From Gemmatimonadales bacterium UBA4718 (GTDB lineage Bacteria; Gemmatimonadota; Gemmatimonadetes; Gemmatimonadales; Gemmatimonadaceae), in NCBI GenBank assembly GCA_002404375.1, contig DHJO01000001.1, positions 11,146 to 18,128 on the forward strand: DNA of 6,983 nt. The letters run 5' to 3'. Positions within the stretch are counted from its first letter, which is position 1. The number at the start of each line of letters is the position of its first letter. The position numbers and the translations under genes are program-made. Shown piece by piece: positions 1 to 6,365 of the stretch. The notes under the pieces were generated by a model. That model did not search any database. It was given only the letters and a program-made list of their open reading frames with translations, and was not told the DNA's origin.

Positions 1-1415
1 ACGGCTGACGCAGTCACGCCCGCGGGGAATGTGAAGGCTTTCCAGTATGCGGCGCTCTCGAGGGCCAGCGTCACAACGAGTCCTGTCGCGATAGAAGCAA
101 TCGCTCCCGCTCGTGTCGCGCCCTGCCAGTTCAGTCCTACCGCCAGGGCCGGCACCAGCGTCGACGCAAAGAGTCCCCAGCCAAAAATTCCAAGAAACGC
201 CACCATGGTTCCCGAACGCTGCGCTGTGATCGCTGCCGCGATCGCGATCAGGACCGTTATCGCCCTCCCCCATCCGAGCTCGTTCCCTACACGCCGGCCG
301 AACGCGATCGGCAGGTCGTGAGTGACGATCGCCGCGCCAATATTGATGAAAGAGTTCGCCGCGCTCATTGTCGCGGCTGCCACTCCCGAGAACACGAGCG
401 CGGCCAGAATGATGGGAGTGACGTTGAGCAAAAGACTGGGAGTTGCCTGGTCCGGGCTGGTGAGGGGGGGTAGCCGCCCATCCAGCACGAACGCCTTCAC
501 GCCGATACCTACGCTGAAATACAGAAGAAGTACCAGCACCAATCCCAATGTCTTGAGCAGTGGATACCACTTGAGCTGGAGCGGATCGCGGAGCATGTAG
601 TACTTGTGCACCGCTTGGGGCTGACCCAGTGACCCCATCGAGAAAACGAAGAAGAACGACAAGGCGGCCAGTGGAGTGAGCTTGCCCCAGGGCCCGAGGA
701 ATGTCGGATCGTGCGCAAGTATCGTTCGCGATATTTCCCCAAGGCCACCGCCGTAACCCAGTACGAACAGGAACACGAGAACTGACGCCGCCGCCATCAG
801 CGTTCCCTGAAAGACATCGTTGTAGATCCCGGCGAGAATTCCCCCCGATGCGGAGTAGGCGAGCGTCACCCCCATCCCGATCCAGATGCCCCAACCGAGC
901 CCTACGCCGAAGATCGAATTGATGACGACGCCCATGGCCAGTGCGTTGGTTGCCATGTACCCGACAATTCCGACGAGCATCGCCACGGCGGCAAGCCCCT
1001 GCGCTGCCGGCGAGCGGTAACGCGCGCCGATGGCGTCGGGGATCGTGATGAGATTCCGCGCTTCGCCAAGCAGTCGCATGCGCTTGGCAAGCACCCAAGC
1101 TCCCATCACGTTAGTGACAGCCGCGGGAAGAACGATGTACATCGCCCCAAGGCCGACTGCGTAGATGAACCCCGGGCCGCCAATGAAGGCAAATCCGGAG
1201 ACCGATACGGACACGGACGCGACCGTGAGAGCGACCAGTCCGATCCCCTTTCCGGCCACAAAGAAATCGCTGGCAGTCCGTGTTCTCCGTGCGGCCCACA
1301 CGCTGATCGCGACTACCACCGAGAAATAGAATACCCCCACTGCGATGACCGCCGGCTGCGCAGCACTCGGCATTGCGACCTGGAGAAGAGCGCCTGGAAT
1401 TGAGATTCCGATCAT
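1..1415 (-). CDS. Solute:sodium symporter (SSS) family transporter, C-terminus cut by window edge
   Basis: Secondary carrier of the SSS family, an inner-membrane importer usually driven by sodium. I translated the minus strand by hand: it is open from the ATG at 1415-1413 to the window edge, 471 codons, no stop and no frameshift. The short N-terminal part is followed by TM1 at about residues 22-41, then ASDFFVAGKG (48-57). GFAFIGGPG (74-82) resembles the acetate/monocarboxylate-like branch (ActP, VC_2705 type). The SSS signature is at 190-203 (SGGILAGIYNDVFQ), followed by GQPQAVHKYYM (264-274) and the TM8-like SAANSFINIGAA (351-362) ending in THDL. Substrate cannot be read from sequence. The ATG overlaps the stop of the preceding membrane-protein gene as ATGA, so coupled translation is likely; an internal ATG at codon 15 is an alternative start. 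Typical family members have about 480-560 residues, so only the last helix or two should be missing. Confidence 0.93.
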   Translation of the reverse strand, partial: MIGISIPGALLQVAMPSAAQPAVIAVGVFYFSVVVAISVWAARRTRTASDFFVAGKGIGLVALTVASVSVSVSGFAFIGGPGFIYAVGLGAMYIVLPAAVTNVMGAWVLAKRMRLLGEARNLITIPDAIGARYRSPAAQGLAAVAMLVGIVGYMATNALAMGVVINSIFGVGLGWGIWIGMGVTLAYSASGGILAGIYNDVFQGTLMAAASVLVFLFVLGYGGGLGEISRTILAHDPTFLGPWGKLTPLAALSFFFVFSMGSLGQPQAVHKYYMLRDPLQLKWYPLLKTLGLVLVLLLYFSVGIGVKAFVLDGRLPPLTSPDQATPSLLLNVTPIILAALVFSGVAAATMSAANSFINIGAAIVTHDLPIAFGRRVGNELGWGRAITVLIAIAAAITAQRSGTMVAFLGIFGWGLFASTLVPALAVGLNWQGATRAGAIASIATGLVVTLALESAAYWKAFTFPAGVTASA

Positions 1416-1957
1416 TCGGACAATTGTTGGTCCGATGCCGCCTTCGCGAGCGACGCACGCTCTCTGTTCTCCTGACCCATCGCTCGGACACGCTCCACGT
1501 CCTCCGCGCTCAATGTCTGCGTCTCGAAGGTCAACGCGTAGGCTACCGGAAGCACGACTATAGGAAGAAGGCCAATACCATAGATCACTACAGCCGCTCG
1601 CACTGGCAGTCCCAACCAGAGTTTGCTGAGCGTACTTCCCGTTGCTGGCAACGCGAGGGCAGCGCAGAATCCGATCGCGAGCACGGCAACGACGAACAGA
1701 AATGGAAGCTTGAGCGGGCCGATTCCCTGTCGCCCGCGCGCCGCCCCCAGAATCATGATCGCGCCAAGTGAAATCGGAATTCCCAAAGCCAGAAGCCACG
1801 GTGCCCACACCGGTGTGCCGCTTTGTCTGAACGCCGCTCCGTACCCGATCGCAATGGCCACAATTGCCGCGCACAGAGCGGTAAGAGCTGCCGTACGCGT
1901 TTTGTCCCCACGTGTTGCCCCGAGTGGGGCGATGATCTCAGACATCCCTGGTTGCAT
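1412..1957 (-). CDS. Unrecognised four-helix membrane protein, putative accessory subunit of the SSS symporter
   Basis: I do not recognise the family. The 181-residue product has a charged N-terminus (about 1-22), four predicted membrane segments at about 23-43, 51-73, 84-104 and 118-143, then a charged, probably helical, soluble tail (about 146-181, with EDVERVRAMGQENRERAS). It has no signal peptide and no catalytic motif. The last helix followed by LTFETQTLS is reminiscent of small partners of SSS carriers, but the known ones (DUF485, DUF4212) have two helices and about 100 residues. It sits directly before the symporter with an ATGA overlap, so a partner role is my inference. The ATG at 1957 overlaps the DUF2891 stop as TGATG; an in-frame ATG at 1945 (product starting MSEIIAPLG) is equally possible. 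Neither has a well-spaced Shine-Dalgarno sequence. Confidence 0.75.
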   Translation of the reverse strand: MQPGMSEIIAPLGATRGDKTRTAALTALCAAIVAIAIGYGAAFRQSGTPVWAPWLLALGIPISLGAIMILGAARGRQGIGPLKLPFLFVVAVLAIGFCAALALPATGSTLSKLWLGLPVRAAVVIYGIGLLPIVVLPVAYALTFETQTLSAEDVERVRAMGQENRERASLAKAASDQQLSE

Positions 1958-2973
1958 CAGATCAGGGCGAGTAACGCAAACGTCGCAAGCCAATGCTCGC
2001 CCATGTAGTCGCCCGCAACGTGTGACAGGCCTGCCGCGAGATGAACATCGGCAGCGTCGAGCGCGATCGCGCGGCGTGGATCAGTATCCCCCCATACGTT
2101 GGCGAGCGAGCGCCAACACCAGCCTCGGCTCAGGTTCAGCCCATCGAGATGGGCGATCTTCCCGTCGGTGCGATCGCTCACGATTGCCGGCTCGAACAAC
2201 GTCATTGGCTGGCGCTCGCTGAGCTTCGGAAGAAACCGATCGAGCCAATCCTGAAAATCGCCGGCGCTTAACACTCTTCGCATGCACTTCGCTTCCACGA
2301 GCGCCGGCGACAGAAAGTCGTCACCGCCCGGTTCCCATGCCTGGCAGTCGACATCGTTGCGGTACCATGCGCCCGCCTTGTTCACGAGGAGATCGCGCAG
2401 AGGCCTATCGCTCATGACCTCCGAGTATTCCAGCGCCAGCGTCACGGCAAAGGCGCTGTTGAAGTGCGTCCCTACCCGCGTCGGATACGTCGCCTTTGGC
2501 AGGAAAGCAAGAAAACGGCGCACGAATTCGTCGGCGAGCGGTGCGAGTGTTTTGCTCCACCGCTTGCCATCACCGGTGCCGTGCCGGTTCAACTCCGCGG
2601 ACAGCATCAGCAGCCACGCCCAGCCGTACGGGCGCTCAAAAGTATTTCGCAGTGGCTGCGCAAGGTACTCCAGCTCTCCGCGCACCTTGACCGGTGTCAG
2701 CTGTGCATCGAATAGTTCGCGGATCTCGACCGCTTCCGCGTTCTGGGGGAAGAGTCGAAGGACTGTTGCAAGCAGCCAGTATCCATGAACGCACGAATGC
2801 CAATCGAGGCTACCGAAGAAGATCGGATGCAGGTCGCGTGGCTCGCGCACATCGACCGGCCCGCTGAAAACGTGCTGGATTACGTTCGGATATTCACGCG
2901 TGATATGCGACAGCGCTAGTCGCGCAAATTTGGACGCCAGTTCCGGAGTAAGGGCACGCGGTACGGAGCTCAA
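1957..2973 (-). CDS. DUF2891 family protein
   Basis: Complete 338-residue member of the uncharacterised DUF2891 family, close to the usual family length. No signal peptide or membrane helix is visible, so it is probably cytoplasmic. Conserved blocks are HPIFFGSLDWHSCVHGYW (49-66), ERPYGWAW (113-120), THFNSAFA (169-176), EPGGDDFLSPAL (214-225), HLDGLNLSRGWCW (275-287) and DYMGEHWLATFA (322-333). The repeated His, Asp, Glu and Trp clusters spaced along an all-helical sequence look like the rim of an alpha/alpha-barrel enzyme; that is inference, and no reaction is known to me. DUF2891 genes commonly sit beside DUF969/DUF979 and pyroglutamyl peptidase genes, which suggests a role in 5-oxoproline or peptide use. 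The start is TTG at 2973-2971, overlapping the DUF979 stop as TTGA; no in-frame ATG lies near it, and the first conserved block begins at residue 48, so the N-terminus is intact. Confidence 0.92.
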   Translation of the reverse strand: MSSVPRALTPELASKFARLALSHITREYPNVIQHVFSGPVDVREPRDLHPIFFGSLDWHSCVHGYWLLATVLRLFPQNAEAVEIRELFDAQLTPVKVRGELEYLAQPLRNTFERPYGWAWLLMLSAELNRHGTGDGKRWSKTLAPLADEFVRRFLAFLPKATYPTRVGTHFNSAFAVTLALEYSEVMSDRPLRDLLVNKAGAWYRNDVDCQAWEPGGDDFLSPALVEAKCMRRVLSAGDFQDWLDRFLPKLSERQPMTLFEPAIVSDRTDGKIAHLDGLNLSRGWCWRSLANVWGDTDPRRAIALDAADVHLAAGLSHVAGDYMGEHWLATFALLALI

Positions 2974-3926
2974 CGACGGAAGACCAGAAAGTTCATCAGC
3001 AGAATGTTCGCGGCGAGTAAAAGCAGTGCGGTTGGGACCTGCACCTTGATCACTGCGTTTTCATCCGGAAGCTCGAGCAGCGCCGTCGGCACGATGTTGA
3101 AGTTGGCCGCCATCGGAGTCATCAGTGTTCCGCAGAACCCGGACAGCATCCCGATCGCTGCCATGATCGTCGGGTCGCCGCCGAATCGCTGAACGATCAG
3201 CGGGAGTCCGATCCCGGCCGTCATCACGGGAAACGCGGCGAATGCGTTCCCCATTATCATCGTGAACACCGCCATTCCCATCGTGTAGGTGAGGACGACG
3301 ACAAACGGATTGTCGAGCGGTATCCAGCGCTGCGCCAGTCCACTCACGACGTTGCCAACGCCGGCGATCGCGAACAACGCGCCGAGTGCCGCCAGCATTT
3401 GCGGTAGTACCGCAGCCCAGCCTACCGCATCAAGCAGTCTGCGCGCCTCTCTGATAGGTGCCGACAACGGAGGCCTGAGCATCGCCATCCCAACAGCGAG
3501 CGCAATCAGAGTGGCGATGGCCAGTGAGATCACCGTCGCCTGTTTGACGTCGACCAGCGGCGAGCCGTCGAGGGTGATCTTCTTGAAGAAGAAGGTACCG
3601 AGCACCGTTACGAAGGGAATCGTAAGGGCAGGGATGAAAAGTTTGGCGCCCCAGCGCCGCGCGCTTGCCTCCCGCTCAGCGCGGCTTGTGCTCTCCGTCT
3701 TTCCCTGCCCGAGCCCACGAATGCTCGCGACGAGAACCATTCCGATCACAAGGAATCCGCTGGCCAGATCGGGGAGGTGTGAGCCGATCAGGAATGTTAT
3801 CGCGTAGATGCCCCAGAACGCCGTATTGTTGAAGCGCCGGGGATTTGTGAAGTCACGCGAGTTGACGAGGGCCACTCCGGCCATCATCAGGCCGGTGAGC
3901 CAGTAGATGTGCTCGAGTGTGATCAC
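2970..3926 (-). CDS. DUF979 family membrane protein, putative 5-oxoproline transporter subunit
   Basis: Integral membrane protein of 318 residues in the DUF979 family. Together with DUF969 it is annotated as a 5-oxoproline (pyroglutamate) transporter, based on genome-wide mutant fitness work as I recall it. The N-terminus ITLEHIYWLTGLMM (2-15) is the typical family start. About eight to nine hydrophobic segments follow, with a charged cytoplasmic-type loop at about 70-93. Conserved motifs are LPQMLAALGALFAIAGVG (174-191), MGNAFAAFPVMTAGIGLP (225-242) and GFCGTLMTPMAANFN (263-277), rich in Gly, Pro and Asn as expected of discontinuous helices in a carrier. I chose GTG at 3926-3924, which overlaps the DUF969 stop as GTGA and has AAGGCGAG just upstream, over an ATG at 3965. 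The longer form would add 13 residues of non-family sequence inside the DUF969 gene. It ends in a TTGA overlap with DUF2891. Confidence 0.93.
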   Translation of the reverse strand: MITLEHIYWLTGLMMAGVALVNSRDFTNPRRFNNTAFWGIYAITFLIGSHLPDLASGFLVIGMVLVASIRGLGQGKTESTSRAEREASARRWGAKLFIPALTIPFVTVLGTFFFKKITLDGSPLVDVKQATVISLAIATLIALAVGMAMLRPPLSAPIREARRLLDAVGWAAVLPQMLAALGALFAIAGVGNVVSGLAQRWIPLDNPFVVVLTYTMGMAVFTMIMGNAFAAFPVMTAGIGLPLIVQRFGGDPTIMAAIGMLSGFCGTLMTPMAANFNIVPTALLELPDENAVIKVQVPTALLLLAANILLMNFLVFRR

Positions 3927-4606
3927 GTCTCGCCTTGTTTGCGAGCAAGCTCCGTTCGGAGCCATCGATCCAGCAGAAGCAACCTTGTACCATGAATGAT
4001 GAACGCGCAGAGAGCGGTTGGTATCGCCCAGATCGCGAGCTGAGTCGGCTCGACGTGAATTCCATTCTGGTCCAGGAATCCCTTTATCAGGAGAATCGAT
4101 CCTATCGCGATGAAGATGTCTTCACCGAAGAAGAGGGCGATGTTGTCGACCGCCGCCGCGTGTGCGCGGATCTTGTGCCGCACCCGATCCGGGAGCTCCC
4201 CGTACTGATTCTCCGCGGCGCCCTCAGCCATCGGCGCGATGAGGGGGCGCACCATCTGTGCATGCCCGCCGAGTGAGGTAAGCCCGAGCGCGGCGGTGAT
4301 TTGCCGGATGGCGAAGTAGGCGAGCAGAATTCGAGACACGGTTGCGGCGCGAAGTCCCGCGACGACTGACCGCGCACGCTCCTTGAGCCCTGCGCGCTCG
4401 AGCAGCCCGATCACGGGCAAAACGAGCCATACGATGGCAACATAGCGGCTCGTGATGAACGCTTTCCCGAACGCGGCGACGACGGCAAGAGGTCCGAGTC
4501 CACTGGCGATTCCTGTGGCGAGGCCGGCGACCGTAACGACAAGTAAGGGATTCATCCCCAGGACGAATCCAATGACCACGATAACGATGCCAATGAGGGT
4601 GAGCAC
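3923..4606 (-). CDS. DUF969 family membrane protein, putative 5-oxoproline transporter subunit
   Basis: Integral membrane protein of 227 residues, full length for DUF969, and the obligate neighbour of DUF979. The two probably form one inner-membrane carrier, currently annotated as importing 5-oxoproline. Hydrophobic segments lie at about 2-17, 20-45, 54-72, 92-110, 157-176 and 188-210. Family motifs are LGGHAQMVRPLIAPMAEG (112-129) and KIRAHAAAVDNIALFFGED (145-163); the second has basic, His, Asp and acidic residues next to a helix and could contribute to substrate or ion binding (inference). The C-terminus is basic and short. The start is GTG at 4606-4604, one base after the SulP TAG; a GAGG about 15 bases upstream is too far to be a good ribosome binding site. 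The next in-frame ATG is codon 18, which would remove the first helix. Confidence 0.93.
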   Translation of the reverse strand: MLTLIGIVIVVIGFVLGMNPLLVVTVAGLATGIASGLGPLAVVAAFGKAFITSRYVAIVWLVLPVIGLLERAGLKERARSVVAGLRAATVSRILLAYFAIRQITAALGLTSLGGHAQMVRPLIAPMAEGAAENQYGELPDRVRHKIRAHAAAVDNIALFFGEDIFIAIGSILLIKGFLDQNGIHVEPTQLAIWAIPTALCAFIIHGTRLLLLDRWLRTELARKQGET

Positions 4607-4607
4607 T

Positions 4608-6305
4608 CTAACTGCCCATTGCCTCGATCCGTCGCGGCGTCAGCGGGGACGAGAGCAGGTCACGCGCACGCTGGAGCGCATCATCGAGATTCGAGAAGAG
4701 ATTATCGGGCCCAATCTCCTCGAGCACGGCCGAACCTGTCAGCACGACCAGTGGCTGCATGTGCACATCGGATAGCAGCACCGCGGTCCCATCCTTCCGG
4801 CTCCGGTGGACCACGTCCTTGAGCGCGTGCATTCCCGTGGAATCGAGCAGCAGCACGTCGCGCATGCGGATTATCAGCACCTTTGGTTTCCCGGCGATCA
4901 CGGCCATCGTTTCCTTGAATGTCTCCGCCGCGCCGAAGAAGAAGGCGCCATTGATCTCATAGACCTCGACACCCTGCGGAATCTCTCGAAGCCGCACGGC
5001 ATTCTCATCGGATGAGTACGGGTCGGCATCGTCATCGGCAAATTCCTGCGTCAGCGCGCGCACGTTTGTCACCTCTGCCATCCTCTTCATGAAGAGGAAC
5101 GCCGCCAGCACCATCCCCACGCTGATCGCGACCGTAAGATCGATGAACACCGTCAGCAGGAATGTCGTGAGCAGAACCGCGACGTCACTCTTGGGAGAAC
5201 TCAGCTCCGCCAGAAAGGTGCGCCACTCGCACATGTGGTAGCTGACAACTACGAGAATCGCCGCGAGCGTGGCCATCGGTATGAGCCCGGCCCAGCGACC
5301 TGCAAACACGGTAATGACGAGCAGCGTGAACGAGTGAATAATCCCCGCCACTGGAGTGCGCCCGCCATTCTTGACGTTCGTGGCGGTGCGCGCAATCGCG
5401 CCGGTGGCCGGAATTCCTCCGAACAAGGGCGATGCAATGTTGGCGACGCCCTGCGCGATGAGCTCCATGTTGGAGCGATGACGTCCGCCGATCATCCCAT
5501 CCGCGACGACGGCCGACAACAGCGACTCGATTGCCGCCAGGAGCGCGATCGTGAACGCCGGCCCGACGAGAGCGGTAACCTGCACGAACGAAAGATGCGG
5601 CAGTTGTGGGTGCGGCACTGAGGCGCTGATCCCGCCGAAGCGCGTGCCGATCGTCTCGACCGGAAGGTGCATCACCGTCGCCAGCAGCGTTGTCACGATC
5701 AGAGCGACGAACGGACCGGGGATCCTGCGATTCACCCTGGGCCAGATCACAATGATCGCGAGCGCGAGAAAAGACACGGCGATCGCGCTCGGAGTAATGC
5801 CCGCGACTCCCTTCGCGTACGCGAGCCACTTGCCGATGAAATCAGCAGGCACCCCACCCATTTGCAGCCCGAAGAAATCCTTGATCTCGCCCGAGAAGAT
5901 GATGACCGCGATTCCACTCGTGAAGCCCGTGATGACGGGATGCGGAATGAACTTGATCATCGTCCCGAGCTTGGCGAGCCCCATTGCGATGAGGATCACC
6001 CCCGCCATTAGCGTCGCCACCGTGAGTCCATCGATGCCGTACTTCTGGACGATGCCGTACACGATGACGACGAACGCGCCGGTGGGTCCACCGATCTGGA
6101 CTCGGGAGCCACCCAGCAGGCTGATCAGGAATCCGGCGACGATCGCCGTCCAGAGACCGCGATCGGGGGTAACGCCACTGGCAATCGCGAACGCGATCGC
6201 GAGCGGCAGTGCGACGACACCGACGATTAGTCCGGCGGCGAGATCGCCGAGGAATTTCTCGCGGTTATAGTCCTTGAGCGCAGTTACAATCTTTGGAACG
6301 AGCAC
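4608..6305 (-). CDS. SulP family anion transporter with C-terminal STAS domain
   Basis: Inner-membrane SulP (SLC26-like) carrier of 565 residues, full length. Family members move sulfate, bicarbonate, or dicarboxylates such as succinate; the substrate here cannot be assigned. The transmembrane domain (about 18-410) carries VALPLAIAFAIASG (31-44), IGGPTGAFVVIVYG (71-84), GFTSGIAVIIFSGEIK (127-142) and the hallmark run from AAIESLLSAVVADG (257-270) through HRSNMELIAQGVAN (276-289) to GGIPATGAIARTATN (296-310). An acidic linker (422-434) joins it to a STAS domain (about 440-552) with the LLLDSTG loop (486-492), the site equivalent to the phosphorylated serine of anti-sigma-factor antagonists. 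The start is GTG at 6305-6303. No strong ribosome binding site precedes it, but a near-palindrome does (6307-6323). It is the first gene of the presumed operon and ends one base before the DUF969 start. Confidence 0.95.
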   Translation of the reverse strand: MLVPKIVTALKDYNREKFLGDLAAGLIVGVVALPLAIAFAIASGVTPDRGLWTAIVAGFLISLLGGSRVQIGGPTGAFVVIVYGIVQKYGIDGLTVATLMAGVILIAMGLAKLGTMIKFIPHPVITGFTSGIAVIIFSGEIKDFFGLQMGGVPADFIGKWLAYAKGVAGITPSAIAVSFLALAIIVIWPRVNRRIPGPFVALIVTTLLATVMHLPVETIGTRFGGISASVPHPQLPHLSFVQVTALVGPAFTIALLAAIESLLSAVVADGMIGGRHRSNMELIAQGVANIASPLFGGIPATGAIARTATNVKNGGRTPVAGIIHSFTLLVITVFAGRWAGLIPMATLAAILVVVSYHMCEWRTFLAELSSPKSDVAVLLTTFLLTVFIDLTVAISVGMVLAAFLFMKRMAEVTNVRALTQEFADDDADPYSSDENAVRLREIPQGVEVYEINGAFFFGAAETFKETMAVIAGKPKVLIIRMRDVLLLDSTGMHALKDVVHRSRKDGTAVLLSDVHMQPLVVLTGSAVLEEIGPDNLFSNLDDALQRARDLLSSPLTPRRIEAMGS

Positions 6306-6365
6306 GGCTCGAAACTTCGGAGCACCGCGCCCTATCTACAAGAGGCCTGCCGTTCGGCGGGGAGA
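6306..6365. other. Only intergenic gap, 60 bases, upstream of the SulP operon
   Basis: This is the only gap of more than one base between genes in the window, so any promoter for the six-gene SulP-to-symporter operon should lie here or in the end of the DUF5916 gene. On the minus strand it holds a short inverted repeat GCCG-AA-CGGC (around 6349-6358) without a following T-run, hence no convincing intrinsic terminator, and a near-palindrome at 6307-6323 just before the SulP GTG. I cannot pick out a clear -35/-10 pair. Read-through from the DUF5916 gene is therefore possible. Confidence 0.5.

Noticed and set aside
1..1411. Left end looks like several short fragments, suggesting a decayed gene
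   Set aside because: Hand translation shows one continuous 471-codon SSS frame that simply runs off the window; the fragments are other-frame shadows.
1623..2222. 199-codon plus-strand open frame across the DUF2891/small membrane protein junction
   Set aside because: Low-complexity, Arg/Ala/Pro-rich translation and antisense to two genes with a coupled junction; treated as a shadow.
3927..3965. Longer DUF979 product starting at ATG 3965
   Set aside because: It adds 13 residues unlike the family and lies within DUF969; the GTG at 3926 gives the standard N-terminus, a GTGA overlap and a better Shine-Dalgarno sequence.
5185..5829. 214-codon minus-strand open frame in another frame within SulP
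   Set aside because: Arg/Ser/His-rich shadow of the SulP frame, with no hydrophobic segments or domain match.
5551..6270. 239-codon plus-strand open frame antisense to the SulP gene
   Set aside because: It mirrors SulP codon structure in GC-rich DNA, has no recognisable domain, and the opposite strand encodes a full, motif-complete transporter.
6345..6360. Possible intrinsic terminator after the DUF5916 gene (GCCG-AA-CGGC)
   Set aside because: Stem of only 3-4 pairs, very small loop and no following T-run.
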